Source: UBA1723 sp045641625 (lineage in GTDB: Bacteria > Bacteroidota > Bacteroidia > Bacteroidales > Paludibacteraceae). Taken from it: a stretch of 64,000 nt of DNA. Positions within the stretch are counted from its first letter, which is position 1; every line of letters begins with the position of its first letter. This document shows positions 18,210-26,997 of this stretch, piece by piece. Below the pieces are notes generated by a model, which saw only the letters and a list, made by a program, of their open reading frames with translations, did no database searches and had not been told where the DNA came from. The stretch lies in the NCBI GenBank assembly GCA_045641625.1, contig JAZUHH010000079.1:1-64000 (forward strand), written 5' to 3'. The position numbers and the translations under genes are program-made.

Positions 18210-18968
18210 CTAAAATTTCGTGTTTTTTAATGTATTCTTCAGATACTCTCCCGACAGACAGGCCCTGTCAGTCACTCCGCTTTTGGCAAGGTGCGAGATA
18301 TATTTGAAAGTATCCACATCGCACACAGCCTGGATTCCCTGCATGTTAAGGAACCTGTCATATACGAACTGCGCAAAGTCATTCTTGTCGGCAGTTGACA
18401 CAGCGTTCTTGGGAATCATTATTATGTCTCCCGCAGACAGGCTCTCGGCACAGCACTGAAGGTTTAGCCTGCACTGGACACCCTCCTCATTTGCCACGGA
18501 CTGCAGGGAGTCGTCATAGCAATACACGTCAGCCAGACATGTCGCCCCGTATGGGGAAGTCTTGAACTCCGAAGATATATGCGCTACAAGCACAGAATTC
18601 GGCGAGGACTTGTCGCACAGGCTCTGCAGTTTGTCAACCCTCAGCGAACTTAGGCAGAGAGCCCCCAAACTGAACATCAGACCTGACACACCAAGCAGCA
18701 TGTACGGACGGAAATGGTGGTTTGCCGAATCGTTTATCTTGATCAGGAATGCGATCAGCACGCACAGCAGAGCAGACACAATGAGCATCGTCGTGTTCAG
18801 CACTCCAGGCCAGAGCATTTCCACAACGATTCCTATTATCAATGGAACAAGCAGCGACAACACCATATGATGGCGCAATTTATTTGATACCGACAAACTC
18901 ATTCTATAATTCGATTTAGACAATGAAATACAGCCCCGTCTCCCCACGGAATGAGAAGTCAAGGACAT
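18210..18968 (-). CDS. comEC: ComEC/Rec2, upstream part (DUF4131 region)
   Basis: This 252-residue frame is the N-terminal part of ComEC: two or three membrane segments (about residues 36-57, 59-75 and 90-106) followed by an OB-like DUF4131 region. It ends prematurely at TAG 18212-18210, just after a run of six A. If the ribosome slips back one base at A_AAA_AAC (18228-18222) translation continues as KKHEILADDERKLV into the downstream part, giving a protein of about 750-770 residues, normal for ComEC. A promoter lies at 18986-18993, so starts at 18968 or 18902 (Met23) are both possible. Confidence 0.75.
   Translation of the reverse strand: MSLTSHSVGRRGCISLSKSNYRMSLSVSNKLRHHMVLSLLVPLIIGIVVEMLWPGVLNTTMLIVSALLCVLIAFLIKINDSANHHFRPYMLLGVSGLMFSLGALCLSSLRVDKLQSLCDKSSPNSVLVAHISSEFKTSPYGATCLADVYCYDDSLQSVANEEGVQCRLNLQCCAESLSAGDIIMIPKNAVSTADKNDFAQFVYDRFLNMQGIQAVCDVDTFKYISHLAKSGVTDRACLSGEYLKNTLKNTKF
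18222..18228 (-). other. Slippery heptamer A_AAA_AAC in comEC
   Basis: On the minus strand the zero frame reads TTA AAA AAC ACG, so the heptamer A_AAA_AAC is in exact register. A -1 slip gives AAA AAA CAC GAA, which is the frame of the downstream comEC part. The zero-frame stop follows four codons later. Confidence 0.6.
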
Positions 18969-18985
18969 GAAATAGATATTCTATG

Positions 18986-18993
18986 CAAAGATA
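18986..18993 (-). promoter_or_regulatory. Promoter of comEC
   Basis: The minus strand reads TATCTTTG, a perfect TAnnTTTG match placed directly after the rpe stop codon, 18 bases before the first possible comEC ATG and 84 before the second. Confidence 0.5.
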
Positions 18994-19644
18994 CTACAGA
19001 GCCTTCAAGCCTGCTATGGTCTTGATAGGGTCCTCTGCGCCAAAGACAAAGCTGCCAGCCACAAGTACGTCGGCTCCAGCCTCAACAAGTCTCTTTCCTG
19101 TCTCGAAATTCACGCCTCCGTCAATCTCGATCACAGCCTTCGAGCCTTTTTTCACAATCATCTCTTTCAGTCTCTTCACCTTGTCAACTGTGTTCTCGAT
19201 GAACTTCTGTCCACCGAAACCAGGATTTACGCTCATCAGCATTACCAGGTCCACATCACAGACAATCTCCTCCAAGACTGAAACCGGAGTGTGCGGATTC
19301 AAGGTAACTCCTGCCTTCATACCCAACGACTTGATATGCTGGACAGTGCGGTGAAGGTGTGTGCAAGCCTCATAATGAACATTAAGCACGTATGCACCGA
19401 GCTTGTGGAACTCCTCGACATAGCGGTCGGGATCGACAATCATCAAATGCACGTCAAGGGGTTTCTTTGACGCCTTCTGCGCACACTTGACAACGGGCAT
19501 ACCGAAAGATATATTAGGCACGAAAACGCCATCCATGATATCAAGATGCACCCAATCCGCCTCGCTTTGGTTGAGCATGTCAAAATCCTTCTGTAGGTTA
19601 AGGAAGTCTGCCGAAAGCAACGATGGAGCAACTAAATGTTTCAT
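18994..19644 (-). CDS. rpe: Ribulose-phosphate 3-epimerase
   Basis: Rpe interconverts ribulose 5-phosphate and xylulose 5-phosphate in the pentose phosphate pathway. The 216-residue TIM-barrel protein shows APSLLSADF at the N-terminus, HLDIMDGVFVPN (metal ligands H and D), DVHLMI, VNPGFGGQKF and EIDGGV, the complete family set. Its promoter is at 19721-19728. Confidence 0.95.
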   Translation of the reverse strand: MKHLVAPSLLSADFLNLQKDFDMLNQSEADWVHLDIMDGVFVPNISFGMPVVKCAQKASKKPLDVHLMIVDPDRYVEEFHKLGAYVLNVHYEACTHLHRTVQHIKSLGMKAGVTLNPHTPVSVLEEIVCDVDLVMLMSVNPGFGGQKFIENTVDKVKRLKEMIVKKGSKAVIEIDGGVNFETGKRLVEAGADVLVAGSFVFGAEDPIKTIAGLKAL

Positions 19645-19720
19645 AATATATCTCTAATTTATGCTATGTTTTATGATTACACACTAATCTGCCGCCACAA
19701 TATCATAATGACGACATTGG

Positions 19721-19728
19721 CAAAATTA
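19721..19728 (-). promoter_or_regulatory. Promoter of rpe
   Basis: The minus strand reads TAATTTTG, a perfect TAnnTTTG match, 77 bases before the ATG at 19644. Confidence 0.6.
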
Positions 19729-20202
19729 AGAAACTTTTTTGTAAGGATAAATTGTTGGGAGCCAAAAATTGCCGCCCTGACAACATTTTAAGCCTAACGC
19801 CACTTTTTTGGGCATGAACGTCGGAATAGACGAAACCTATTTTATGCTGAAAAGCAACGTCTCTTTCTGTGTCAATCGCAGAAGCCTCGCACAGCACAAC
19901 GCAAACGGCTTTTCCGCCTGCATTTGACCGGTTCAGGAACTGTAAGTTTGTCTTAGGACAGCATAGACAAACTGGTCTGCCCGTCCAACCCTCTTTTTCA
20001 GTGTCCGGGACATAGACAAGGCAAAACAAACTTTCTTAATCCTTTCCCAAATGTTCTGCAGAGGAATATGAAAATAAAATTGGCATGCAAAGGCTCCCAA
20101 AAGAGAACTCGAAGATTGTAATTCTCTGCGGAATAGACTATGAACGAAATTGACGGGCAAATCGGACCGTGAGGACATTTCTATTGTTTTTAGCCCCTCA
20201 GA

Positions 20203-20234
20203 TTTGGAGTTACAAAGGAAATCGTTTAATTTTG
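20203..20234 (+). promoter_or_regulatory. Strong promoter of the structured leader and RM gene
   Basis: TTTG at 20203-20206, a 20-base spacer and TAATTTTG at 20227-20234 match the full Bacteroidota consensus. Transcription would begin near 20241 and run through the structured element into the RM gene. Confidence 0.7.
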
Positions 20235-20326
20235 TGCATAATTTGGTAAATCAAATCTGAATACACAGGAAAAACTGACATAGTTCAAAAGTATAAATAA
20301 CATATAAATAAAGCATTAGCTATTAT

Positions 20327-20500
20327 TCACGTCCAAATCAAAAGCCTCGCAAACTGATGATTTCGGTTATCGGATAAAAGCAATGCCACGGGTATGTCTT
20401 GACTGCTCGTTTCCATGTTTAAAGTTAATGCTCGCACCGGTTGGTGTGGGCTAATCTAAAACATGGAACGGGGTTCATGCGAGGCTCCCCGTGGACGTGA
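20327..20500 (+). ncRNA. Structured RNA element or leader, family unknown
   Basis: Four nested complementary pairs enclose this stretch: TCACGTCC 20327-20334 with GGACGTGA 20493-20500 (8 bp), AGCCTCGCA 20343-20351 with TGCGAGGCT 20478-20486 (9 bp), TTCCATGTTT 20411-20420 with AAACATGGAA 20459-20468 (10 bp), and a terminal hairpin 20430-20451 with a GGTT loop. In addition CCACGGG 20386-20392 is complementary to CCCGTGG 20488-20494, which would make a pseudoknot or an alternative fold. A strong promoter lies 90 bases upstream on the plus strand. It may be the 5' leader of the RM gene or an independent RNA; I recognise no family. Confidence 0.5.
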
Positions 20501-20568
20501 TAGAGAGGTCTACACCTTTCTTTTGCCCGATAGTGAATGATGGTATTTGCGAAAATATTATCAAAGGG

Positions 20569-23370
20569 ATGAAATCAAAGGGGCTAAACAAACAGGCAAT
20601 AAAGGAGTTCATCGGAAGATGGACGGGCAAAGGTTATGAAAAAGGAGAAAGTCAGTCGTTTTGGATTGACCTTCTGCAAAATGTCCTGAACGTGGAACAG
20701 CCCACACAATCAATATCTTTTGAAAACAGAGTCAAGCTGTCTCACACATCGTTCATAGATGCTTACATCGACAAGACAAAAGTTCTGATTGAACAGAAAT
20801 CCATTGACAAGGATTTGCGTTCATCCATAAAGCAAAGCGACGGAACTGCACTGACACCATTCCAGCAGGCGAAAAGGTACATTGCCGAACTGCCGGTTTC
20901 AAAGCACCCGCGTTGGGTGATAACCTGCAATTTCAAGTCTTTCCTGATTTATGACATGGAGGATCCTCAAGGAGAACCTTTCGAGATTCTTCTTGAAAAC
21001 CTTGAAAAGGACTGGCACAACCTGTCTTTCATTGTCGAGGATTCGGACGAGAAACTGAAACACGAAATGGAAGTCAGCATCAAGGCAGGAGAAATTGTAG
21101 GACTGCTATACGATGCTTTCCTTTCCCAATATGGCGGCAACATTTCCGAAGCTGACCTTCATTCGCTTAACGTGCTTTGCGTTCGCCTGGTGTTCTGCCT
21201 CTATGCCGAAGATGCAGGAATCTTTGCAAAGGACCAGTTTGTAAAATACTTGCAGACATTCAAGGCAGAGAACATGCGAATGGCGCTAAAGGATCTTTTC
21301 GCAGACCTTGACACTCCTGTCAAGGAACGAGACCGCTTCCTCGAGGACAAGCTCAAGGCGTTCCCCTATGTCAATGGCTCCCTTTTCAAACAGCAGGCAG
21401 GCGAGGCTATCCCTCCATTGACACAGGACATAGCCGACAAACTTATAAACCATGCAGGACTCGGCTTCGACTGGAGCGACATCAGCCCAACAATCTTTGG
21501 TGCAGTCTTTGAATCCACGCTGAACCAGGAGACTCGACGTTCGGGAGGAATGCACTATACAAGCATAGAGAACATACACAAGGTCATTGACCCTTTGTTT
21601 TTGGACGAACTCAAGGAAGAGTTTGAAGAAATCAAGCACAAGCCCAAGGGCAAGGCAAAGAACAAGGCTTTGGCCGAATTCCAGGACAAACTCGCTTCAC
21701 TGAAGTTTCTCGATCCAGCCTGCGGCTCCGGCAATTTCCTTACAGAGACCTATATCTCGCTAAGGAGACTTGAAAACATGTGCATCAAGGAAATGATGGG
21801 CGGCCAGTCCATACTTGGTTCGGACGACACGTTCAACCCTGTCAAGGTGAACATCCACCAGTTCTATGGCATAGAGATAAATGACTTTGCCGCTTCCGTT
21901 GCCACAACAGCTCTATGGATTGCAGAGTCACAAATGCTTAACGAGACCGAGAAGATAATTGACTTTGACAGCGACTTCCTGCCATTAAAGTCCTACGCAA
22001 ACATCAAGGTTGGCAATGCCCTTCGTATTGACTGGAAGGAAGTTGTCGATCCCCAAGAGTTGTCTTATATAATCGGAAATCCGCCGTTTGTGGGGTACTC
22101 TTTACAGAATGAAGCACAAAAGAATGATATACTTTCCATTTATGTAGATGAAAAAGGTAAACCATACAAGACTGCAGGAAAGATAGATTATGTTGCCGGG
22201 TGGTATTGGAAAGCATCTCAACTAATGAGGGAAGCTGCTAATTCAGGAAATTTTGTGCGTACCGCCCTTGTTTCTACAAATAGCATTAGTCAAGGAGAGC
22301 AAGTTGCAAGTGTTTGGAAACCTTTGTATGACCGATTTGGAATTCATATAGATTACGCATGGCGAACTTTCCGTTGGGACAGTGAATCCACTTTGAAAGC
22401 CCATGTCCATTGTGTAATTGTAGGATTTTCTGTCGCAGAAAACATAAAGAAAAGAGTTTTGTTCGATAGTCCAGAATCTCAAATCTTTTGCGACAACATC
22501 AATCCATATTTGATAGTTAGCCCTAATATATTTGTGGAAAGCAGAACAAAGTCGATTTGCGATATTCCGCAAATGGTATATGGGAACAAACCTGTTGATG
22601 GTGGATTCTTTTTCTTTACCGAAGATGAATTAACAGAATTTCTAAAACAAGAACCAGAAGCCAGAAGATACATTCATCGCATTATGGGTTCTGAAGAGTA
22701 CATAAACAATAAAACAAGATATTGTTTATGGCTACACAAGGTATCACCAAATGAAATAAGAAAACTCCCCAAGGTTTTGGATAGAGTTAAATCTGTTAGA
22801 GACTATCGTTTGTCGAGTACAAAGGTTGCTACTCAAAAGTCAGCCGAATGGTCAACCTTATTTCAAGAAATCAGACAACCCGACAAAGAATATATAATAG
22901 TTCCAAGCACATCATCGGAGAGACGCAATTATATTCCACTTGGATTTATGAATCCTGATGTAATAGTAAACAACGCAGTACTCATCATTCCCGACGCAAC
23001 CCTCTTTCATTTCGGCATCCTAACCTCTTCCGTCCACATGGGATGGATGCGTGCTGTTTGCGGAAGACTAAAAAGTGACTATCGCTATTCAAAGGACATT
23101 GTCTATAACAATTTCCCTTGGCCAACGCCAACAAACAAGCAGAAAGAGAAGATTGAGCAGACAGCACAGGCAATACTTGACGCTCGCGCAAAATATCCGG
23201 ACTCCTCGCTCGCAGACCTTTATGACGAGGTTACTATGCCGGCTGACTTGCGCAAGGCTCACCAGAACAACGACAAGGCTGTTATGGAAGCCTACGGATT
23301 CGCCAAGGACTCGACCGAGAATGATATTGTTGCAGAGTTGTTCAAACTTTATAACGAATTGACAAAATAG
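20569..23370 (+). CDS. MmeI-like type IIG restriction-modification enzyme
   Basis: This 933-residue protein combines endonuclease, N6-adenine methyltransferase and target recognition in one chain. The N-terminus (GYEKGESQSFWIDLL) is typical of the class. A PD-(D/E)xK-like site is visible as D64/D68 and E75-Q-K77 (VLIEQKS). Methyltransferase motif I is DPACGSGNF near residue 381 and motif IV is NPPF near 505. The rest is a target-recognition region and a helical tail. The start at 20569 is chosen because the longer GTG frame (20491) overlaps the structured element. No separate subunit is near, as expected for this class. The stretch 22090-22960 is AT-richer than the flanks, consistent with an exchanged recognition domain. 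Confidence 0.85.
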   Translation: MKSKGLNKQAIKEFIGRWTGKGYEKGESQSFWIDLLQNVLNVEQPTQSISFENRVKLSHTSFIDAYIDKTKVLIEQKSIDKDLRSSIKQSDGTALTPFQQAKRYIAELPVSKHPRWVITCNFKSFLIYDMEDPQGEPFEILLENLEKDWHNLSFIVEDSDEKLKHEMEVSIKAGEIVGLLYDAFLSQYGGNISEADLHSLNVLCVRLVFCLYAEDAGIFAKDQFVKYLQTFKAENMRMALKDLFADLDTPVKERDRFLEDKLKAFPYVNGSLFKQQAGEAIPPLTQDIADKLINHAGLGFDWSDISPTIFGAVFESTLNQETRRSGGMHYTSIENIHKVIDPLFLDELKEEFEEIKHKPKGKAKNKALAEFQDKLASLKFLDPACGSGNFLTETYISLRRLENMCIKEMMGGQSILGSDDTFNPVKVNIHQFYGIEINDFAASVATTALWIAESQMLNETEKIIDFDSDFLPLKSYANIKVGNALRIDWKEVVDPQELSYIIGNPPFVGYSLQNEAQKNDILSIYVDEKGKPYKTAGKIDYVAGWYWKASQLMREAANSGNFVRTALVSTNSISQGEQVASVWKPLYDRFGIHIDYAWRTFRWDSESTLKAHVHCVIVGFSVAENIKKRVLFDSPESQIFCDNINPYLIVSPNIFVESRTKSICDIPQMVYGNKPVDGGFFFFTEDELTEFLKQEPEARRYIHRIMGSEEYINNKTRYCLWLHKVSPNEIRKLPKVLDRVKSVRDYRLSSTKVATQKSAEWSTLFQEIRQPDKEYIIVPSTSSERRNYIPLGFMNPDVIVNNAVLIIPDATLFHFGILTSSVHMGWMRAVCGRLKSDYRYSKDIVYNNFPWPTPTNKQKEKIEQTAQAILDARAKYPDSSLADLYDEVTMPADLRKAHQNNDKAVMEAYGFAKDSTENDIVAELFKLYNELTK

Positions 23371-23465
23371 TCGGCGAATCGCGGCTCCCGCTTTCAGTCT
23401 GTTACAAATTAGAGATTTAACAAAAAATTCATGACTTTGTTTGTTTGTCAAATAATAAAAAAAAC

Positions 23466-23473
23466 TAATTTTG
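23466..23473 (+). promoter_or_regulatory. Promoter of pfkA
   Basis: TAATTTTG is a perfect TAnnTTTG match, 24 bases before the ATG, with TTTG elements 18 and 22 bases upstream. Confidence 0.65.
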
Positions 23474-23497
23474 TAGCGTACTAATGAAGATCATGTT

Positions 23498-24820
23498 ATG
23501 GAAATGGATTTCACAATAAAAACATTAGGAGAGTGCAAGATCAAGACTCCTCTCCATTTGTCGAAAGTCAAAGGCGACGGTATTTATGATTTCGTAGAGG
23601 ATGGTGAGCGCGTGCTTTACTCTTCGTCTTTGCAGGATGTTATGGCTTCCATTAAGAATGGAGAGAACTTGGTGTCATTCGAAAAGCCAGGTCCAAAGGA
23701 ACTTTTGTATTTTGAGCCAGCCAAGACTAAGGTTGCTATTGTGACTTGCGGTGGTCTTTGCCCTGGATTGAACAACGTGATACGCGGTTTGGTGACTCAC
23801 CTTTGGAACCGCTACGGAGTGACAAACATCGTCGGAATCCAGTACGGCTACGCCGGATTGAATCCAGACAATCAGATTCCGTTCATCAACCTGACTCCGG
23901 AAATGGTGGACGACATTCATAAGGACGGCGGTAGTATGCTGGCTTCTTCGCGTGGAGACCAGCCTTGCGAGGTAATCGTCGATACATTGGAGAGAAACAA
24001 CATCAACATCCTGTTCTGCGTAGGAGGAGACGGAACATTGAAGGGTGCCCACGGAATCCATCAGGAGATAGAGAAGCGCGGATTGAAGATCGTTGTGGCA
24101 GGTGTGCCTAAGACAATCGACAACGACATCAACCTTATCGAGAAGTCTTTCGGATTTGAGTCAGCCTTCACAGCTGCCCAGCCAATCATCCTGAACGCAC
24201 ACTACGAGGCAAAGGGAGCAATCAACGGTGTGGCTCTGATCAAGCTTATGGGACGCGACTCAGGCTTCATCGCCGCTAACGTGGCATTGGCTGTGCCTGA
24301 CGTAAACTTCTGTCTGATTCCAGAGATGGACTTCGACTTGGACAACCCAGAGACAAAGAACGGATTCTTGAACCTGTTGGAGAAGCGTCTGGAGCGCAAG
24401 AAGCACGCTGTGGTAGTCGTTGCAGAGGGCGCAGGACAGCAGTTCTTCAAGGGCGAGCGCAAGAAGGACGCTTCGGGAAATGTGCTTCACGAGGACATCG
24501 GTGTATTCATGAAGAACCAGATCTCTGACTACTTCAAGAAGAAGAACATTCCGATCAGCGTCAAGTATATCGACCCAAGCTACATCATCCGCAGTATTCC
24601 GGCTAATGCCAACGACAGCAAGTTCTGCGAGCAGCTTACTCACAACGCAGTACACGCCGCAATGGCAGGACGCACAGACTTCGTTGTCGGCTACTGGAAC
24701 GGATCGTTCACTTTGCTTCCTATCGAGGCTGCAACAGCACAGAGAAAGAAGGTCAACTTGGAGGGCGAGTTCTGGTGGAGTGTAGTTGAGGCTACAGGTC
24801 AGCCATTGGAGATGAAGTAA
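23498..24820 (+). CDS. pfkA: 6-phosphofructokinase, long group II type
   Basis: The enzyme phosphorylates fructose 6-phosphate in glycolysis. The 440-residue protein carries CGGLCPGLNNVIRGLV, GGDGTLKGA (about residue 175) and PKTIDNDI (about residue 203). The Gly in GGDGT, where pyrophosphate-dependent enzymes have Asp (GGDDS), argues for ATP as donor, although PKTIDND is shared by both groups. It resembles the long plant- and trypanosome-like ATP enzymes. It is monocistronic, with its own promoter and terminator, and its codon use suggests strong expression. Confidence 0.88.
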   Translation: MEMDFTIKTLGECKIKTPLHLSKVKGDGIYDFVEDGERVLYSSSLQDVMASIKNGENLVSFEKPGPKELLYFEPAKTKVAIVTCGGLCPGLNNVIRGLVTHLWNRYGVTNIVGIQYGYAGLNPDNQIPFINLTPEMVDDIHKDGGSMLASSRGDQPCEVIVDTLERNNINILFCVGGDGTLKGAHGIHQEIEKRGLKIVVAGVPKTIDNDINLIEKSFGFESAFTAAQPIILNAHYEAKGAINGVALIKLMGRDSGFIAANVALAVPDVNFCLIPEMDFDLDNPETKNGFLNLLEKRLERKKHAVVVVAEGAGQQFFKGERKKDASGNVLHEDIGVFMKNQISDYFKKKNIPISVKYIDPSYIIRSIPANANDSKFCEQLTHNAVHAAMAGRTDFVVGYWNGSFTLLPIEAATAQRKKVNLEGEFWWSVVEATGQPLEMK

Positions 24821-24843
24821 GAAACATTGTCTTTGAAATACGA

Positions 24844-24877
24844 AGAGACGCTGCACATCGCAACGTCTCTTTTTTTG
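24844..24877 (+). terminator. Terminator of pfkA
   Basis: AGAGACG 24844-24850 pairs with CGTCTCT 24864-24870, followed by seven T. Confidence 0.8.
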
Positions 24878-24896
24878 TCCTTATATAGGGAAAATC

Positions 24897-24948
24897 ACAA
24901 AAAGCCCAAGGCAGTTGTCTGGCTTCGCCAAACACTGACCTTGGGCTA
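24897..24948 (-). terminator. Terminator of the thiamin operon
   Basis: AGCCCAAGG 24903-24911 and CCTTGGGCT 24939-24947 pair, and the stem extends imperfectly to a TTC loop; the minus strand continues into TTTTTG. It lies 44 bases after the thiH stop. Confidence 0.8.
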
Positions 24949-24991
24949 TAATATTAACCGCCAACTCGGTTCTTGTTTTGTTTATTGAGGT

Positions 24992-26104
24992 TTACTGCAG
25001 CACCTGATCCCAGTCCTTCCAAACCGGTTCTCTGCCCATCTTCTTCAAGGCGTTCATAACCTCGACTGCTGTACGCTCGTCAGACACATGGAACTGCTCA
25101 AGCGCCTGCGGATAAGTGCAGTAGCCGCCCGGCTCGGTCTTGCTCTCTGCTGACATTGTTGTAACTCCAAGAGTCGCCATGTTGTCACGAATGTTGGCAG
25201 GCTCTCTGGTCGAATAGCTGATGTCGATGTCGTGATCAAAGATACGGAATGCGAAAGTAAGCTGGGCAAGCTCCTTGTCGCTCATGATTACGTTAGGCTG
25301 GAAATCTCCGTTCTCAGCTTTACGCATACGCGGGAAGTTTACGCTGTACTTTGTCTTCCAGTAGTTTCTCTCGAGATAGCGGACGTGGTGCGCCATCATT
25401 GTCATGTCAGTTCTCCAGTCCTCAAGTCCGACAAGCACACCCATGCCTATGGAGTGGACTCCGGCTTGTGCCATACGGTCGAAACCGTTCACTCTCCAGT
25501 CGAACTTCGACTTCATGCCTCTTGGATGGTATATGTTGTATCTTGCCTTGTTATAGGTTTCCTGAAAACAGATGACTCCGCTCAATCCGTGGTCGCAAAG
25601 CTCGGCATATTCCTCTACAGCCAAAGGCATAACCTCTATCTTGATATTGGCGAAATACTTCTTTGCAATGTCGATGGCATTGGCAAGGTATGGAACTCCT
25701 GCCTTTGCGGGATTCTCTCCGGTCACAAGAAGGATGTTCTCGAACGGAGCAAGCTTTTTGATAGCCTTGTACTCATTCTCAATCTCCTCCATAGTAAGGA
25801 TTGTGCGAGCCATAGGGTTCTGGATATGGAAACCGCAATAGACACATGAGTTTGTACACGAATTAGTAAGGTACAAAGGAATAAACATGGATATAGTCTT
25901 GCCAAAGCGCTCAAGCGTAATCTTGCGGCTAAGCGCAGCCATCTGCTCCAAATAGGGCTCAGCAGCAGGCGAGACAAGAGCCATGAAGTCGTCCACCGTA
26001 AGGCGGTCTTTAGCCAAGGCGCGGCGCACATCTGTGTCCGTCTTCGCATAGATAGACTTTGTGGTCTCGTCCCACGAAATCTTCTCTAATTCATCTGAAA
26101 ACAT
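24992..26104 (-). CDS. thiH: 2-iminoacetate synthase
   Basis: ThiH is a radical-SAM tyrosine lyase that makes dehydroglycine for the thiamin thiazole, the anaerobic alternative to glycine oxidase ThiO. The 370-residue protein has the CxxxCxxC motif as CTNSCVYC (C83, C87, C90), and the downstream segments VTGENPAKAG, GMGVLVGL and FPRMRKAENG match the family. It is the last gene of the thi operon, 8 bases after an EamA transporter gene. Confidence 0.95.
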   Translation of the reverse strand: MFSDELEKISWDETTKSIYAKTDTDVRRALAKDRLTVDDFMALVSPAAEPYLEQMAALSRKITLERFGKTISMFIPLYLTNSCTNSCVYCGFHIQNPMARTILTMEEIENEYKAIKKLAPFENILLVTGENPAKAGVPYLANAIDIAKKYFANIKIEVMPLAVEEYAELCDHGLSGVICFQETYNKARYNIYHPRGMKSKFDWRVNGFDRMAQAGVHSIGMGVLVGLEDWRTDMTMMAHHVRYLERNYWKTKYSVNFPRMRKAENGDFQPNVIMSDKELAQLTFAFRIFDHDIDISYSTREPANIRDNMATLGVTTMSAESKTEPGGYCTYPQALEQFHVSDERTAVEVMNALKKMGREPVWKDWDQVLQ

Positions 26105-26112
26105 ACCTTGAT

Positions 26113-26997
26113 TTATTTTTTTTGTTTATTGTTAGCGATTATTAGACCAAAGAATATCAGCAATGTTCCGGCAACTATCCAAGGAGTGAACTCCTGGGAC
26201 ATGAATATGGCAGAGGACACGGCTGACACTATCGGCAATAAATATAGGAAATTGTTTGTCGCTGTTGCTCCAATCTTTGTAAAGGACACATTCCACAACC
26301 ATAGGCTTGCTCCACTTGCTACAAGTCCAAGGTACAGGGTTGCGAATATATGCGGCCAGCCCATCTTATCATAAATCTCTGCCGGAGACAATGCCTTGTC
26401 GTCAAGGAACAGCATTGGAACTATCGTAATGATTCCATAGAAGAACAGCCTTCGTGTGACCTGCAGTTCCGAAACCTCCTTGGGCATGACACTCAGCAAT
26501 ACCGAATAGATTGACCACGAGACAACAGCTCCGAAAGTTATCAAATCCCCAAATGGATTCAAGTTAAGTTCGAACACTCCGTTCAACACAACACATGCCA
26601 CTCCTGCCAAAGCTATGAGGCTTCCGACAATGAACTTCGCGGTCACCTGCATCATTTTAAGCATGATGAAGACCAACGCTGTCACTATTGGAACAGTGGC
26701 GCAGATAAGACCTACGTTGGTTGCGCAAGAGAGTTTCAAGCCGTTATATTCAAGAAAGAAATACAGACTTCCCCCTGTCAATCCGATCAGAAACATCTTC
26801 AACTCGGTCCATGACAATTCCATTCTGTAAGGCTTGGGGCACATAACACACAATGCCATGTAAGCCAGAACAAACCTGCAGAAGATGAGTTGAACCGGAG
26901 ATATTCCTGTTCCGAGTATTATTTTGGAGATGACAAAGGTCGATCCCCAAATAAGAGCAACGACAAACCCTGGAAGATATTTCAATGCATAATTCAT
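26113..26997 (-). CDS. EamA/DMT-family transporter inside the thi operon
   Basis: This 294-residue inner-membrane protein has ten hydrophobic segments in two EamA repeats, with the signatures VALIWGSTFVISKIIL near the N-terminus and GAVVSWSIYSVL in the second half. The start ATG at 26997 overlaps the thiC stop as TAATG, which implies translational coupling, so the protein is likely tied to thiamin metabolism: transport of thiamin, a precursor or a by-product. The direction and substrate cannot be read from the sequence. A longer frame starting at 27054 inside thiC is unlikely. Confidence 0.85.
   Translation of the reverse strand: MNYALKYLPGFVVALIWGSTFVISKIILGTGISPVQLIFCRFVLAYMALCVMCPKPYRMELSWTELKMFLIGLTGGSLYFFLEYNGLKLSCATNVGLICATVPIVTALVFIMLKMMQVTAKFIVGSLIALAGVACVVLNGVFELNLNPFGDLITFGAVVSWSIYSVLLSVMPKEVSELQVTRRLFFYGIITIVPMLFLDDKALSPAEIYDKMGWPHIFATLYLGLVASGASLWLWNVSFTKIGATATNNFLYLLPIVSAVSSAIFMSQEFTPWIVAGTLLIFFGLIIANNKQKK

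Larger units (their letters stand above)
19645..20568. other. 924-base gene-free region between rpe and the RM gene
   Basis: No convincing gene is present. It holds the rpe promoter (TAATTTTG on the minus strand, 19721-19728), a 9-bp hairpin (AGTTTGTCT 19945-19953 with AGACAAACT 19965-19973), a strong rightward promoter (20203-20234) and a structured element (20327-20500). Short open frames on the minus strand (19703-20029, 19933-20178) lack start signals and Bacteroidota-like protein features. Confidence 0.5.

Noticed and set aside
19703..20178. Two open frames on the minus strand between rpe and the RM gene
   Set aside because: They overlap each other and the rpe promoter, have Cys/Arg-rich random composition and no start signals.
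20491..20568. Extended GTG start for the MmeI-like gene
   Set aside because: It would put the coding start inside the 3' strand of the structured element, while the ATG at 20569 gives the typical family N-terminus.
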